This document shows, in pieces, positions 24,700 through 34,411 of a DNA stretch of 64,000 nt; within the stretch, counting starts at the first letter, position 1; each line of letters starts with the position of its first letter. Origin of the DNA: an uncultured Collinsella sp. GTDB taxonomy: Bacteria; Actinomycetota; Coriobacteriia; Coriobacteriales; Coriobacteriaceae. Under the pieces are notes generated by a model. It was not told the DNA's origin. It ran no database searches and saw only the letters and a program-made list of their open reading frames with translations. The DNA is taken from NCBI GenBank assembly GCA_958415665.1, contig CATYZK010000007.1:17365-81364 (forward strand), read 5' to 3'. Both the position numbers and the translations under genes were made by a program.

Positions 24700-25110
24700 T
24701 ACTCGAACGGTTTGATGTTTGTGGCATAGGTTATCGGTTTGAGGAGAAATGGGGTCATACAGCGGCTCTCAGGGCGCCTGCCGCACTCCCCCCGCCATTG
24801 CCTCTGCGGCGTCCTCGTATAGAGCCCATCCTCCTTGGCGTTTCGTTGCAACACCCCACTCGTCCACCGATCAAGTGAACTGCTGGAATAAAGACAGCGA
24901 CACTCCTGTTCGTTACAGTTGCTATATTTATATAAATCGCCGCGATAAATACAGCCTGTACTCGGCTGTATACCAGCTACGCGTATGTAGATTCATATCG
25001 CGTTATTAAATCGGCTCAAGCGCGTGCAAAACGCGCAAGTAGCCGCAAAAAGCGGTTATCGCATAGGTAGATTTTTGGCACCCTGTTGCTTAATCAAAAT
25101 TAAGCAATTG
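24700..25110. other. Non-coding stretch before tRNA-Pro
   Basis: No gene is supported. The part from about 24900 is AT-rich with short palindromes; TTGCTTAAT / ATTAAGCAA at 25086-25107 is the clearest. It marks the end of the accessory block next to tRNA-Pro, a possible integration site, but I could not find a repeat of the tRNA 3' end elsewhere in the window. Confidence 0.4.
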
Positions 25111-25111
25111 C

Positions 25112-25147
25112 TTAAAACAAAAAAGGCCAGGCACTAGGTGCCTGACC
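25112..25147 (-). terminator. Terminator of tRNA-Pro
   Basis: On the minus strand GGTCAGGCAC / GTGCCTGGCC (25147-25138 with 25134-25125, one G-T) is followed by TTTTTTGTTTT. Confidence 0.85.
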
Positions 25148-25157
25148 TGCAAACTTC

Positions 25158-25234
<77 letters not shown>

Positions 25235-25314
25235 AAGCTTTTGTTTGTTGCTCTGCTCTCGCTCGCAACAGGGAGTATATTAACCCGAAACTTTAGACTT
25301 GTGCAAGAACTTTT

Positions 25315-26529
25315 TTACAAATTTTGAAGCAAGTCCAAAATTGTATCTGCGAGCTGGGGTTTTGTTAGCACGGGAAGTTCTTGCGTGCCCGTTTTGCTCA
25401 CAATCCAAGCCTTGTTCGTGTCGGTTCCGAAGCCCGAATCGGCGCGCGAGACATCGTTGGCGATAATGGCATCGCAGCCCTTGCGGGCCAATTTGCGCTC
25501 GGCGTACTCGACAACGTTATCGGTCTCGGCCGCAAAGCCGATCACGCACCGCTCGCCCTTCTGGTGCGAGAGCTCAGCCAAAATATCAACGGTCTCGACG
25601 AGCTCGATGCGATCGAGGCGTTCGTTGGCTTTTTTGAGTTTATGGTCCGCAGGGGTGGCGGGGGTATAGTCGGCGACGGCGGCCGCGCAAATGGCCACAT
25701 CGGCCGTCTGGAAGGCGCTCAGCGCCGCCTGCAGCATCTCTGCGGCGGTCTGCACGCGCACGCACTCCACGCCGCGGGGAACGTCGAGCGATGTCGGTCC
25801 CAACACGAGCGTGACCGCAGCGCCGCGGCGAGCGGCCTCCCCCGCCAGGGCGATGCCCATCTTGCCCGACGACCGGTTGCCGATGAATCGCACCGGGTCG
25901 ATCGGCTCGTGCGTAGGACCGGCGGTGATCACGATGCGCTTGCCCGCCAGGTCTTGCGGCACGGGATTGAGCACCCTGCAGACAGCCTCGACGATGTCCT
26001 CGGGCTCGCTCATGCGGCCCGTGTCCACGTCGCCGCAGGCAAGGTAGCCGCTGCCCGGACCCACCACATGCACACCGCGCTCGCGCAGCGTGGCCATATT
26101 GGCCTGTGTAGCCGGCGCTTTCCACATGCCATTGTTCATGGCCGGCGCGATCACAATGGGGCGCGGCGTTGCCAGCAGCGTGGTGGAGATGAGGTCGTCG
26201 GCGATGCCGTTGGCCATCTTGGCGATGATATTGGCCGTCGCGGGCGCCACGACCACCAGATCGGGCTCCTGCGCCAGAGAAATGTGGTGGATGGGGTCAG
26301 ACGGGTCGTCGAATAGCCCAACCGCGACCGGCTCATTGGTGAGCGCACGGTAGGTGAGCGGGCCCACGAACTCCGTGGCATGCTCGCTCATAACGACCTT
26401 GACGCGCGCGCCGCGCTTTTGCAGCAGGCGTACGATGTTGCACGACTTATAGGCGGCGATCCCGCCGGTAATGCCCAGCAGGATCGTTTTTCCCTCAAGT
26501 TGCATTGAATTGTTGGATGCCGCCGTCAT
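25315..26529 (-). CDS. coaBC: Bifunctional phosphopantothenoylcysteine decarboxylase / synthetase
   Basis: Makes 4'-phosphopantetheine for coenzyme A, 404 residues. The N-terminal CoaC flavoprotein has GITGGIAAYKS, PAMNNGMW and the substrate clamp SGYLACGDVDTGRM. The C-terminal CoaB has ITAGPTHEPIDPVRF and NRSSGKMG. The ATG at 26529 lies 2 bp past the upstream stop; a second ATG eight codons later is an alternative. First in the long minus-strand core block as read from its 3' end; the tRNA-Pro lies downstream. Confidence 0.96.
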   Translation of the reverse strand: MTAASNNSMQLEGKTILLGITGGIAAYKSCNIVRLLQKRGARVKVVMSEHATEFVGPLTYRALTNEPVAVGLFDDPSDPIHHISLAQEPDLVVVAPATANIIAKMANGIADDLISTTLLATPRPIVIAPAMNNGMWKAPATQANMATLRERGVHVVGPGSGYLACGDVDTGRMSEPEDIVEAVCRVLNPVPQDLAGKRIVITAGPTHEPIDPVRFIGNRSSGKMGIALAGEAARRGAAVTLVLGPTSLDVPRGVECVRVQTAAEMLQAALSAFQTADVAICAAAVADYTPATPADHKLKKANERLDRIELVETVDILAELSHQKGERCVIGFAAETDNVVEYAERKLARKGCDAIIANDVSRADSGFGTDTNKAWIVSKTGTQELPVLTKPQLADTILDLLQNL

Positions 26530-26531
26530 CG

Positions 26532-27251
26532 CTAGGCTTCCTTGCTCGGGAGCACCAGCAGGCGGTGGCAGTACGGGCAGTGCGTAATCTCGCTACCGTC
26601 GTGGTTGAGGTCGCTCATGGACGATGCCTGCAGCGCGGTGTGGCAGACCGTGGGGATGTTGCCTTGGATGGTCTCGACGGCCAGGCCGCGGAACTGCTTG
26701 AGCAGACGCTCGTAGTCGGTGAGCACGTCGGTCGGCAGCGTGGCGGTAAGAGCGGTGCGCTCCTTCGTGGCGGCTTCGATCTGAGCCTGCAGGTCGGCAG
26801 CCTTGGCGCGGGCGGCCTTGGTATCGGCCTTCACGCCCTCCTCGAACTTGGCGATGATGGCCTGCGCGCGGGTCTCGCGGTCGAGCGCCTCTTTGTGGGC
26901 GACAACGACATCCTTGCGGGTGTGCTCAATCTTGTCCAGGCGCTTGGCCAGGGTGGCGAGCTCGTTTTCCAGGTCCTGTACCTCGCGGTAGTCGGAGCCG
27001 TCAACGTGGCGCTTCTTAGCGGCCTCGATGGCGTTATTGGTCTGGATCTCGGTGGTATTGAGATCGTCGAGCTCAATATCCAGGTCCTTGCGTTGGGCGT
27101 AGAGCTTGGTCATTTCGGCCTTGAGCTTAACGTAGGTCTTGCGCTTGGAAGCGAGCTCCTTGAGCTCCGGCATATTGGCAAGTTCGCTCTTGTTGCGGGC
27201 GAGCTCCAAATCGATCTGTTGCAGCTTGAGTAGCGTAGCGCCGGCGCTCAT
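26532..27251 (-). CDS. Coiled-coil protein with C4 zinc ribbon (zf-RING_7 type)
   Basis: A 239-residue protein: a long antiparallel coiled coil (about 1-180, LLKLQQIDLELARNKSELA) and a C-terminal C4 zinc ribbon with Cys in TVCHTALQ and CPYCHRLL. This family, related to chlamydial CT398, is regularly encoded next to NIF3 genes, as here; it overlaps the NIF3 gene by 4 bp (ATGA). Biochemical function unknown; nucleic-acid or protein bridging is suspected. Start at 27251 with AGGAGAG. Confidence 0.85.
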   Translation of the reverse strand: MSAGATLLKLQQIDLELARNKSELANMPELKELASKRKTYVKLKAEMTKLYAQRKDLDIELDDLNTTEIQTNNAIEAAKKRHVDGSDYREVQDLENELATLAKRLDKIEHTRKDVVVAHKEALDRETRAQAIIAKFEEGVKADTKAARAKAADLQAQIEAATKERTALTATLPTDVLTDYERLLKQFRGLAVETIQGNIPTVCHTALQASSMSDLNHDGSEITHCPYCHRLLVLPSKEA

Positions 27252-28057
27252 AAGTTCTCTCCTTTTGTCACAGTCCACCATTGGCAAGGGTTCAGTATTT
27301 TAATCGCATGACGGGGGTCGACCCCGGCGTCAACTGCAGAGTTCATCAATATATCCACGAACGGCTCCTCGGAGCGGTCGTGGCCGAGCAAGATCACCTG
27401 CAGACCGCGCAAGGCGAGGTCTTGCGCCACGTGGTAGCCCGCCTCGCCCGTCACGATGACATCCGCACCCGCGGCGATGGCAAGCTCGCCAAGGTCGCCG
27501 AGGGAGCCGCCCAGAATGGCGACGGTGCGGCACGGATGATCGGCCTCGCCCCACACGCGCGGGTCGCTGCCAAACGCCGTGGCGGCGCGTGTGACAAGGT
27601 CGCGCAGGCTGCAGGGGGCGCTGAGTGTTGCAAGCGCGCCCAGACCGGTCGCCTCGGGGTCGTCAACGTGCTCCAGCGAGCTCACGGGCGCGACGCCCAG
27701 CAACTCACTCAGGCGAACGCGCGCTTCGTGCGAGCGGTCCAGGTTGGTATGGAGCGAGATGACGCTCACGCCGCAACGGGCCGCCTCGTACAGCGCGGCG
27801 CTGCACTGGGGACGCGCGGAATCAGCCGGACAAAAGGCCTCGGGCGCCTTGATGTAGACGGGATGATGCGTCAGCAGCACGTTGGCGCCGGCCTCGAGAG
27901 CGCGGTGCACGTTGGCCTCGGTCGCGTCGAGTGCGCAGGCCACGCCGGTAATCTCGGCAGCGGGATCTCCCACGGAGAGCCCTACATGATCCCAGCCCTC
28001 GGCGTTCGCTTTGGGATAGCGTGCCAGCAGCGCGTGCTCAAGCTCGGCGACGATCAT
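27248..28057 (-). CDS. NIF3-like dinuclear metal protein (YqfO/YbgI family)
   Basis: A 269-residue member of the NIF3 family. The metal-binding residues are visible in GWDHVGLSVGDP, LLTHHPVYIK, SLHTNLDRS, the late GEAGYHVA and LLGHDRSEEP. Members form hexameric rings with a two-metal site and have been proposed as GTP cyclohydrolase 1 type 2 homologues; the true reaction is unsettled. It overlaps both neighbours by ATGA. Confidence 0.9.
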   Translation of the reverse strand: MIVAELEHALLARYPKANAEGWDHVGLSVGDPAAEITGVACALDATEANVHRALEAGANVLLTHHPVYIKAPEAFCPADSARPQCSAALYEAARCGVSVISLHTNLDRSHEARVRLSELLGVAPVSSLEHVDDPEATGLGALATLSAPCSLRDLVTRAATAFGSDPRVWGEADHPCRTVAILGGSLGDLGELAIAAGADVIVTGEAGYHVAQDLALRGLQVILLGHDRSEEPFVDILMNSAVDAGVDPRHAIKILNPCQWWTVTKGENL

Positions 28058-29232
28058 GCGGCACCTGCGATCGAGAGCAGCGTATGAGCGAACTCATCCA
28101 GGTCGGCAGGGTTCACGCGGTCATCGAACGAGATGCGCAGCGCGCCCAGCGCCTGCTCGCGACCGATGCCCATCGCGCTCAAAACGTGGCTGGGGTCCAT
28201 ACTGCCGCTCGAGCACGCCGAGCCTGCAGATACCTCAAAGCCGGCGGCGTCGAGCTTGATGATGAGCTCCTCGGAGTCCATGCCGTCAATGTAGATCGAC
28301 ACCATGCCCGGCAGGCGATCGGCCTGTGCGTAGTCGCCCATGGTGGCATGAATACGCGGATGAGCCGTAAGCGTGGCGTAGAGCTTGTCGGATAAGGCCT
28401 GCAGCGTTGTGCGCTCCTGGGCAACATTCGGCAACAGCGCGGAAGCGGCAGCGGCAAAAGCCAGCTGCGTGCGCAGATCTTGCGTACCGGCGCGACGGCC
28501 GGCTTCCTGTCCACCGCCAAAGATGCGTGGACGCAGCGGCGTACGGTTCTTAAGGTAGAGTGCGCCAGATGCCACGGGGCCACCGATCTTGTGCGCGGCA
28601 ACAGTCATGGCGTCAACTCCCAGCTCGGTGACATCGAGCGGAATATGCAGATAGCCCTGGATGGCATCGGTGTGGAACAGGGCGCCGGCGGCGTGTGCGG
28701 CAGCGGCAAGCTCGCGGATGGGCTGCACCACGCCGGTCTCGTTGTTGGCAACCATGATGCTCACGAGCGCCACGTCGTCGCCTAGCAGATCGACAAGCGT
28801 GGCAGGCTCAATGTAGCCCGCGCGGCAGGGCTGCACCAGGTCGACGGAAAAGCCGGCGGCGCGCAGCAGCGGCAGGTTGTCCAGAATCGAATCGTGCTCG
28901 ATGGCAGATACGATCACGCGGTTATGCTTGCGGTCGCGCTGACGGGCGCCCTCGGCAAGACCGAGCAGTGCCAACTGGTTGGCCTCGGTGCCGCCGTTGG
29001 TCAGGACGATCTCGGACGGGCGGACGCGCGTGCCAAAGCTGCGGGCGATCTCGCGACGGGCGACTTCCAGGCGCGCGGCGGCCTTGCGGCCGAGCGAGTG
29101 CAGCGAGTTGGGGTTGACGCCGGCAAGTTCGCTATCGTCGTACTCACGCTGCGCAAGACGCGCCTCGGCGCGCATAGGCGTCGAGGCGGCGTAGTCAAGA
29201 TTCACGGGTATGCGGTTTTGACCTGCGGTCAT
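28054..29232 (-). CDS. Cysteine desulfurase (NifS/IscS family)
   Basis: PLP enzyme of 392 residues that removes sulfur from cysteine for Fe-S clusters and thio-modifications. It starts with NLDYAASTPM; the PLP Lys lies in VAAHKIGGP, and the persulfide Cys in SAGSACSSGSMDPSHVL. The loop resembles group I enzymes. No scaffold (iscU/sufU) gene is adjacent, so the partner is unknown; tRNA thiolation is an alternative to cluster assembly. Confidence 0.93.
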   Translation of the reverse strand: MTAGQNRIPVNLDYAASTPMRAEARLAQREYDDSELAGVNPNSLHSLGRKAAARLEVARREIARSFGTRVRPSEIVLTNGGTEANQLALLGLAEGARQRDRKHNRVIVSAIEHDSILDNLPLLRAAGFSVDLVQPCRAGYIEPATLVDLLGDDVALVSIMVANNETGVVQPIRELAAAAHAAGALFHTDAIQGYLHIPLDVTELGVDAMTVAAHKIGGPVASGALYLKNRTPLRPRIFGGGQEAGRRAGTQDLRTQLAFAAAASALLPNVAQERTTLQALSDKLYATLTAHPRIHATMGDYAQADRLPGMVSIYIDGMDSEELIIKLDAAGFEVSAGSACSSGSMDPSHVLSAMGIGREQALGALRISFDDRVNPADLDEFAHTLLSIAGAA

Positions 29233-29238
29233 AAGGGT

Positions 29239-29910
29239 TTATGCCTCCTGTGCTGCCTCGTTGCCCAGCTTCTGCAGCAGCGCAACCTCGGCGGCGGGAT
29301 CTTCGGACTTAAATACGGCGGAGCCGGCCACGAGCACGTTGGCGCCGGCCTTGACGACATCGGCAATGTTCTTGGAAGAAATACCGCCGTCGACCTCGAT
29401 CAGGGGCGACACGCCGTGACGCTCGCACATGGCCTTGAGCTCGTGCAGTTTGGCAATGGTACCGGGAATAAAGCTCTGGCCGCCAAAGCCGGGGTTCACG
29501 CTCATGAGCAGCACCATGTCGACAACATCGATGATGCTCTCGAGTACGCACACGGGAGTGGCGGGGTTGAGCACCACGCCGGCCTTGACGCCGCGCTGCT
29601 GCAGATGCGTGAGCGTGCGGTGCAGGTGCGTGGAGGCCTCGTAGTGCACGGTGATCATGTCGGCACCGGCGTCGGCGTACCAATCGACCGTCTCGTCGGG
29701 GTTCGACACCATGAGGTGCGCATCGACCGGCGCGTCGGTGGAACGCTTGACGGCCTTGAGGATGTCAACGCCAAAGGTGAGGTTGCCGGTAAAGTGACCG
29801 TCCATGACGTCGAAGTGCACGTAGTCGGCGCCGGCGATCTTGTCGAGCTCTCCCTTGAGGTTGGCCATATCGGCCGAAAGGACGGACGGAGCGATTTTAA
29901 TGGAACCCAT
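29239..29910 (-). CDS. rpe: Ribulose-phosphate 3-epimerase
   Basis: Pentose-phosphate enzyme of 223 residues, TIM barrel. Motifs: KIAPSVLSADMANL, HFDVMDGHF (metal and catalytic Asp), DAHLMVSNP, MSVNPGFGGQSF and the second catalytic Asp in LIEVDGGIS. Complete length. Confidence 0.96.
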   Translation of the reverse strand: MGSIKIAPSVLSADMANLKGELDKIAGADYVHFDVMDGHFTGNLTFGVDILKAVKRSTDAPVDAHLMVSNPDETVDWYADAGADMITVHYEASTHLHRTLTHLQQRGVKAGVVLNPATPVCVLESIIDVVDMVLLMSVNPGFGGQSFIPGTIAKLHELKAMCERHGVSPLIEVDGGISSKNIADVVKAGANVLVAGSAVFKSEDPAAEVALLQKLGNEAAQEA

Positions 29911-29928
29911 GGTAGAAGCCTTTCTGCG

Positions 29929-30936
29929 CTAGTCGGTGAGTCCGTAGAACTCTTGAGAGGGGACGCGATCGGTAAGAATCTCGAGCGCCCTATCCAAAGT
30001 AACACCGTTGTAGAGCGTTTGCTCCACGGCAAAGGTGAGCGGAATGTCTACGCCCAGTGAACGGGCGAGCTCGCTGACGCTGCGGGCGGCGACGGCGCCT
30101 TCCACCACCATATGCGTGCGCGTCTGGTACTCGTCGAGCGACACGCCGTGGGCAAACTCGTAGCCAAAGGTACGGTTGCGCGAATGCTCCGAGGTGCAGG
30201 TGGCAATGAGGTCGCCCATGCCGGCAAGTCCCATGCAGGTCATAGCTTGACCGCCGCGGGCGTGCACCAGACGGCTGATCTCGGCCAGGCCGCGCGTCAT
30301 GATGAGGGCGAGCGTGTTGTCGCCCGCGCCCGAGCCGGCGGAGATGCCGCACACGATAGCGATGACGTTTTTCATGGCGCCGCAGACCTCGACACCGGTC
30401 ATGTCCTGCGACAGATAGATGCGGAAAGCCGTGGACAGGAGCAGGTCCTTAAAGGTCTCCCCTATCTGCGGATCTTTGCTGGCGATGACGGCGGCCGAAA
30501 GTCCGCCGCGGCAGATTTCCTCGGCATGGTTGGGGCCCGAAAGCGCCGCCACACGCCGCTCGTTGCCGATCTCGCTGGCGATGACCTCGCTCATGAGTAG
30601 GCCGGACTCGGGCTCAATGCCCTTGGTGAGGCAGAGCACCGGGGTATCGGCGGCGATAAAGGGAGCTGCCTGATGGCACACGCTGCGAAGGTGCGTCGAA
30701 GGAACTGCAAAGATGATGGCCTCGGCGCCGTCGAGCGCCTGGGTCAGATCCGTCGTGGCAAAAACGTTGGTCGGCAGTTCATGGTCCACTAGGTAGCGAG
30801 GATTACGGTGCTCGCCATTGATGCCGGCGGCCGTCTGCTCGCTGTGGGCCCACATGGTCACGCGCTCGGCTCGCACGGCAGCAAGGCCGGCGACGGCGGT
30901 TCCCCAGGAGCCGGAGCCAATCAGCGCAACATTCAT
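29929..30936 (-). CDS. gpsA: Glycerol-3-phosphate dehydrogenase [NAD(P)+]
   Basis: Makes sn-glycerol 3-phosphate from dihydroxyacetone phosphate for phospholipid synthesis, 335 residues. The Rossmann motif is ALIGSGSWGTAVAG; the catalytic region includes CGAMKNVIAIVCGISAG with the conserved Lys and the later GLAGMGDLIATCTSEHSRNR. It lies 9 bp downstream of plsY, which uses its product. Confidence 0.96.
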   Translation of the reverse strand: MNVALIGSGSWGTAVAGLAAVRAERVTMWAHSEQTAAGINGEHRNPRYLVDHELPTNVFATTDLTQALDGAEAIIFAVPSTHLRSVCHQAAPFIAADTPVLCLTKGIEPESGLLMSEVIASEIGNERRVAALSGPNHAEEICRGGLSAAVIASKDPQIGETFKDLLLSTAFRIYLSQDMTGVEVCGAMKNVIAIVCGISAGSGAGDNTLALIMTRGLAEISRLVHARGGQAMTCMGLAGMGDLIATCTSEHSRNRTFGYEFAHGVSLDEYQTRTHMVVEGAVAARSVSELARSLGVDIPLTFAVEQTLYNGVTLDRALEILTDRVPSQEFYGLTD

Positions 30937-30945
30937 GACTCTCTC

Positions 30946-31629
30946 CTACTTGTCGTCGGGCTCGGTGACGCGCTTGGTAAACGAGAGCTTGGACTCCTTA
31001 CCAGTCATGAGCTTTTTGATGTTCGCACGATGGGCCCACACCACAGTGATGCCGATCAGCGCCATGCAGAACTTGAGGTCCAGGCTGCTGTACGGAAAGA
31101 CCGCGCAAGCAGCGATGGGAAGACCGATGGCGGCGGCGAGCGAGCCCACCGACACATACTTGGTGATGGCGACGGCCACGATAAACATGCCCAGCAGCGA
31201 CAGGCCAATGGGCCAGTACCAGGCAAGAATCACGCCCAGACCAACGGCGATACCCTTGCCGCCGTGGAAGTTAAGGTAGGGCGAGAAGATGTGGCCCCAT
31301 ACGGCCGCCAGGCAGATGACGCCGAGCATCCAATCGCCGGGGGCTCCAGGCGCCATGATGTTCGGCGGAAAACCATAGCCCAGATCGGCGATGAGCGGGC
31401 GGGCGATGAGGACACAGATGGCGCCCTTCAGGCAGTCGAGCAGCAGCGTGAGTGCCGCGACCTTGGGGCCGGCAACGCGCAGCGCATTGGTGGTGCCGAT
31501 GTTGCCGGAGCCCGCCTTACGAATGTCGGTGTGGTTGAACACGCGGCCCAGGATCAGGCCAAACGGAATCGCTCCGATAAAGAACGAGACCACGGCGCAG
31601 ATGGCGGTCAGCAGAATCGGATTATGCAT
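30946..31629 (-). CDS. plsY: Acyl-phosphate:glycerol-3-phosphate acyltransferase
   Basis: Integral membrane enzyme of 227 residues that acylates position 1 of glycerol 3-phosphate with acyl-phosphate. Signatures: SFFIGAIPFGLILGR, the loop KAGSGNIGTTNALRVAG, LLDCLKGAICVLIA and FHGGKGIAVGLG. About five to seven membrane segments. The start at 31629 overlaps der by 8 bp and has AAGGAGC upstream. The partner plsX is not in the window. Confidence 0.95.
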   Translation of the reverse strand: MHNPILLTAICAVVSFFIGAIPFGLILGRVFNHTDIRKAGSGNIGTTNALRVAGPKVAALTLLLDCLKGAICVLIARPLIADLGYGFPPNIMAPGAPGDWMLGVICLAAVWGHIFSPYLNFHGGKGIAVGLGVILAWYWPIGLSLLGMFIVAVAITKYVSVGSLAAAIGLPIAACAVFPYSSLDLKFCMALIGITVVWAHRANIKKLMTGKESKLSFTKRVTEPDDK

Positions 31630-32956
31630 CCTTTTGCTCCTTCTTCCTAAAGAAGAGTCGAATGGGCGTGCCGGCAAAATCGAAGGTCGAACGCATACGG
31701 TTCTCCACGTAGCGCTGGTAGGTGTCGTTGACCAGGTCGCTGTGGTTGACGAAGAACGTAAACGTCGGCGGGTTGACGCCCGTCTGGGTCACGTAGTGCA
31801 TGCGTAGGCGGCGCTTGCCGTCCACCACGGTGTGGCCGAACTCGCGCAGGTCGGTGAGGAAGGTGTTGAGGCGCGAGGTGGTGATCTTTTGCGAGCGCGT
31901 CTTCTCGGCGGCGTCGACCATTGCCCAGATCTTCTCGACGCTGCGGCCAGTGAGGGCAGAGATGCGCAGGTACTGGGCCCAGGGAGCCATGACGCCCAGA
32001 CGGCGGTCGATGGTCTCCATGCAGGCCTCGCGCTTGCGGTCGTCGTCGAGCAGGTCCCACTTGTTGAGCAGCACGACGATGGCGCAGCCGCGCTCGATGG
32101 CAAGACCCATGACCTTCTGGTCCTGCTCGGTGACGCCCACGGAGGCGTCGACGACGAGCAGCGCCACGTCGGCGCGGTCGATGGCGCGCAGGCCGCGGAC
32201 CATCGAGTAGTACTCGATGTTCTCGTACACGGTGCTCTTCTTGCGAATGCCTGCGGTGTCGACCATGCGGTAGTGCTTGCCGTTGCGCTCCACGACCGTG
32301 TCGATGGCGTCGCGTGTCGTGCCGGCAATGTTGGACACGATAGAGCGGTCGGCGCCCAGGATGCGGTTGAACAGCGAGGACTTACCGGCGTTGGGGCGGC
32401 CGATGATGGCGACGTTCATCGCGTCGGGGAACTCATCGGCGACCTCGTCCTCTTCCTCCGGAAGCAGGGCCACGATATCGTCGAGCAGGTCGCCCGTGCC
32501 ATGGCCATGCAGGGCCGAGAGCGGCGTGGGCTCGCCGATGCCGAGCGAATAGAACTCCCAGATGCTGTCGTTCTCGCGATCGGGGTTGTCGAGCTTGTTC
32601 ACCAGCAGAAAGACCGGCTTGTCGCAGCGCTTGAGCATGCGAGCGACCGACTCGTCCTCCTCGGTGACGCCGGTGCGGCCGTCGACCACAAACAGGATGA
32701 CGGCAGCTTCCTCGGCGGCGGCGAGGGCCTGGTCGCGGATGGACGTGGCAAAGACGTCGTCGCTCTTGAGCGGCTCGATACCGCCCGTGTCGACGATGGT
32801 GAACTCGCGGCCGTTCCAATCGGCCGTGTGATACGAGCGGTCGCGCGTGACGCCGCGGGACTCGTGGACGATAGCGTCCGAGGTCTGGGCCAGGCGGTTA
32901 ACGAGCGTGGACTTGCCCACGTTGGGGCGTCCGACGACGGCGACGATAGGTTTCAT
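31622..32956 (-). CDS. der: Ribosome assembly GTPase Der (EngA)
   Basis: Double-GTPase needed for 50S maturation, 444 residues. G domain 1 (P-loop GRPNVGKSTL) and G domain 2 (GRPNAGKSSL) are joined by an acidic linker (PEEEDEVADEF); the C-terminal KH-like domain ends TPIRLFFRKK. Start at 32956 with AAAGGAGAG; the longer open frame runs into the DUF512 gene and is rejected. Confidence 0.97.
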   Translation of the reverse strand: MKPIVAVVGRPNVGKSTLVNRLAQTSDAIVHESRGVTRDRSYHTADWNGREFTIVDTGGIEPLKSDDVFATSIRDQALAAAEEAAVILFVVDGRTGVTEEDESVARMLKRCDKPVFLLVNKLDNPDRENDSIWEFYSLGIGEPTPLSALHGHGTGDLLDDIVALLPEEEDEVADEFPDAMNVAIIGRPNAGKSSLFNRILGADRSIVSNIAGTTRDAIDTVVERNGKHYRMVDTAGIRKKSTVYENIEYYSMVRGLRAIDRADVALLVVDASVGVTEQDQKVMGLAIERGCAIVVLLNKWDLLDDDRKREACMETIDRRLGVMAPWAQYLRISALTGRSVEKIWAMVDAAEKTRSQKITTSRLNTFLTDLREFGHTVVDGKRRLRMHYVTQTGVNPPTFTFFVNHSDLVNDTYQRYVENRMRSTFDFAGTPIRLFFRKKEQKDA

Positions 32957-32966
32957 CTGCTCTCCT

Positions 32967-34409
32967 TTAATGGGTAGGGACAGTGGAAGTGTTAGAGTCG
33001 GCAGGCACAATGCCAAGGATGTGCTCCAGGGTATCGAGCAGCTCATGCGGCATGGTCGACACCACATGAACCTCGGCGCCGCGACTGGTAAGGCTTGCGA
33101 GTAAATCGTCACGATGATACTCGTCAAGCGTCATGCCGTCAGCGTTGAACATGAGCTTAGGCACAAAGAGCATAACCCCCGACAGGTCTTGCGGCAGCTG
33201 CTCCAGAATGTCACACGCGACGATGAGGCCGGTTACGTCCACGTTGCCACCAAAGTAGCGGTTCTTGATGGCCGTGACAGTGCCGGCGAGTCCCTTGGGC
33301 GACTCCACAAAGCGGGCCACGGTGTCGCGAGCGCTGGCGCCCGAGAGACACAGCAGGTGCTGGTCGCGGGCGGCGATGGTTTCGCGAACGCGGACCAGGC
33401 GCTCGGCATCGGCGACAAGGACGTCGTCCGTCTCGTCCAGATACGAGCGAATCATGCCGATGCCGTCGTAGTACTGCGGGTAACCATCGTAGAAATCGGC
33501 CTCGGGCGGCTCGATGCCGGCGTCCAGGTAGAACTCGTCGCTCATCTGGAAGGTGTGGCGGCCAAAGCGCTCGTAGGCGCGATCCTGATAGGGCCGGATC
33601 ATGGCAATGGTCTCGCGCGCGAGCTCGGGTTTATCGCTGTATGACCAGCTAAAGCGGTTCTGGTGCTTGGTAAAACCGAGCGGCACAATGCCCAGGCTCG
33701 TGATCTGCTCGTGCTCCTCGCAATAGCGCAGGGTCTTTTCCAACTCCTCCCCGTCGTTCATGCCGGGGCACAATACGATCTGCGCGTGGATCTCGATGCC
33801 GGCAGCCATGATGGCCTCGAGCACGTCCATGCCGCGCTGGGCGTTGCGGCCCATCATGCGGCGGCGGACGTCGGGGCTTACGGCATGGACTGACACGTTC
33901 ATGGGGCTCATGTTGCGGTCGATGACGTTTTGCACGTCCTCGTCGGAAAGGTTCGTGAGCGTGACAAAGTTACCCTGCAAAAAGCTCAGGCGATAGTCGT
34001 CGTCGCGAATATAGAGCGTGGAGCGGCCGCCCTTGGGCAGCATGGTCATAAAGCAGAACACACAGGCGTTCACACAGGTGCGCATGCCATCAAAGATGGG
34101 GCCATCGAACTCCAAGCCCCAGTCCTCGCCGGGAAAGCGGTCGAGCTCGACGGGGGTGACGGTGCCGTCGCGCGGATCGAATACCTCCAGCTCGACGGTG
34201 TCGTCGTCGGCCTCCCAGAGCCACACGATCATATCGGTCAGCTGCTCGCCGTTGACCGTGCGCACGCGCATGCCCGGCTCGATACCCACATCCCATGCAG
34301 GCGATTCGGGACGCACGTTCTTTACGAGCGCGCCCTCACCCGGCTCGGGGTCGCGGCTGCGCCCGTAATCGGCCACCTCGGCGGCGTATGCGGGTACGGT
34401 CTGGTCCAT
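32967..34409 (-). CDS. DUF512 protein with PDZ and radical-SAM-like Cys motif
   Basis: A 480-residue protein. An N-terminal PDZ-like domain (about 18-75: GALVKNVRPESPAWDVGIEP) precedes a cysteine motif CVNACVFCFM, the C-x3-C-x2-C arrangement of radical-SAM enzymes, in a TIM-barrel-like part. The C-terminal DUF512 region follows (RFSWSYSDKPELARE onwards). Family members cluster with der, gpsA and plsY, as here; the reaction is unknown. It starts 3 bp after the ispH stop. Confidence 0.88.
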   Translation of the reverse strand: MDQTVPAYAAEVADYGRSRDPEPGEGALVKNVRPESPAWDVGIEPGMRVRTVNGEQLTDMIVWLWEADDDTVELEVFDPRDGTVTPVELDRFPGEDWGLEFDGPIFDGMRTCVNACVFCFMTMLPKGGRSTLYIRDDDYRLSFLQGNFVTLTNLSDEDVQNVIDRNMSPMNVSVHAVSPDVRRRMMGRNAQRGMDVLEAIMAAGIEIHAQIVLCPGMNDGEELEKTLRYCEEHEQITSLGIVPLGFTKHQNRFSWSYSDKPELARETIAMIRPYQDRAYERFGRHTFQMSDEFYLDAGIEPPEADFYDGYPQYYDGIGMIRSYLDETDDVLVADAERLVRVRETIAARDQHLLCLSGASARDTVARFVESPKGLAGTVTAIKNRYFGGNVDVTGLIVACDILEQLPQDLSGVMLFVPKLMFNADGMTLDEYHRDDLLASLTSRGAEVHVVSTMPHELLDTLEHILGIVPADSNTSTVPTH

Positions 34410-34411
34410 GA

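Noticed and set aside
24749..25009. 86-codon frame before tRNA-Pro
   Set aside because: Random-looking composition and no convincing ribosome site or motif.
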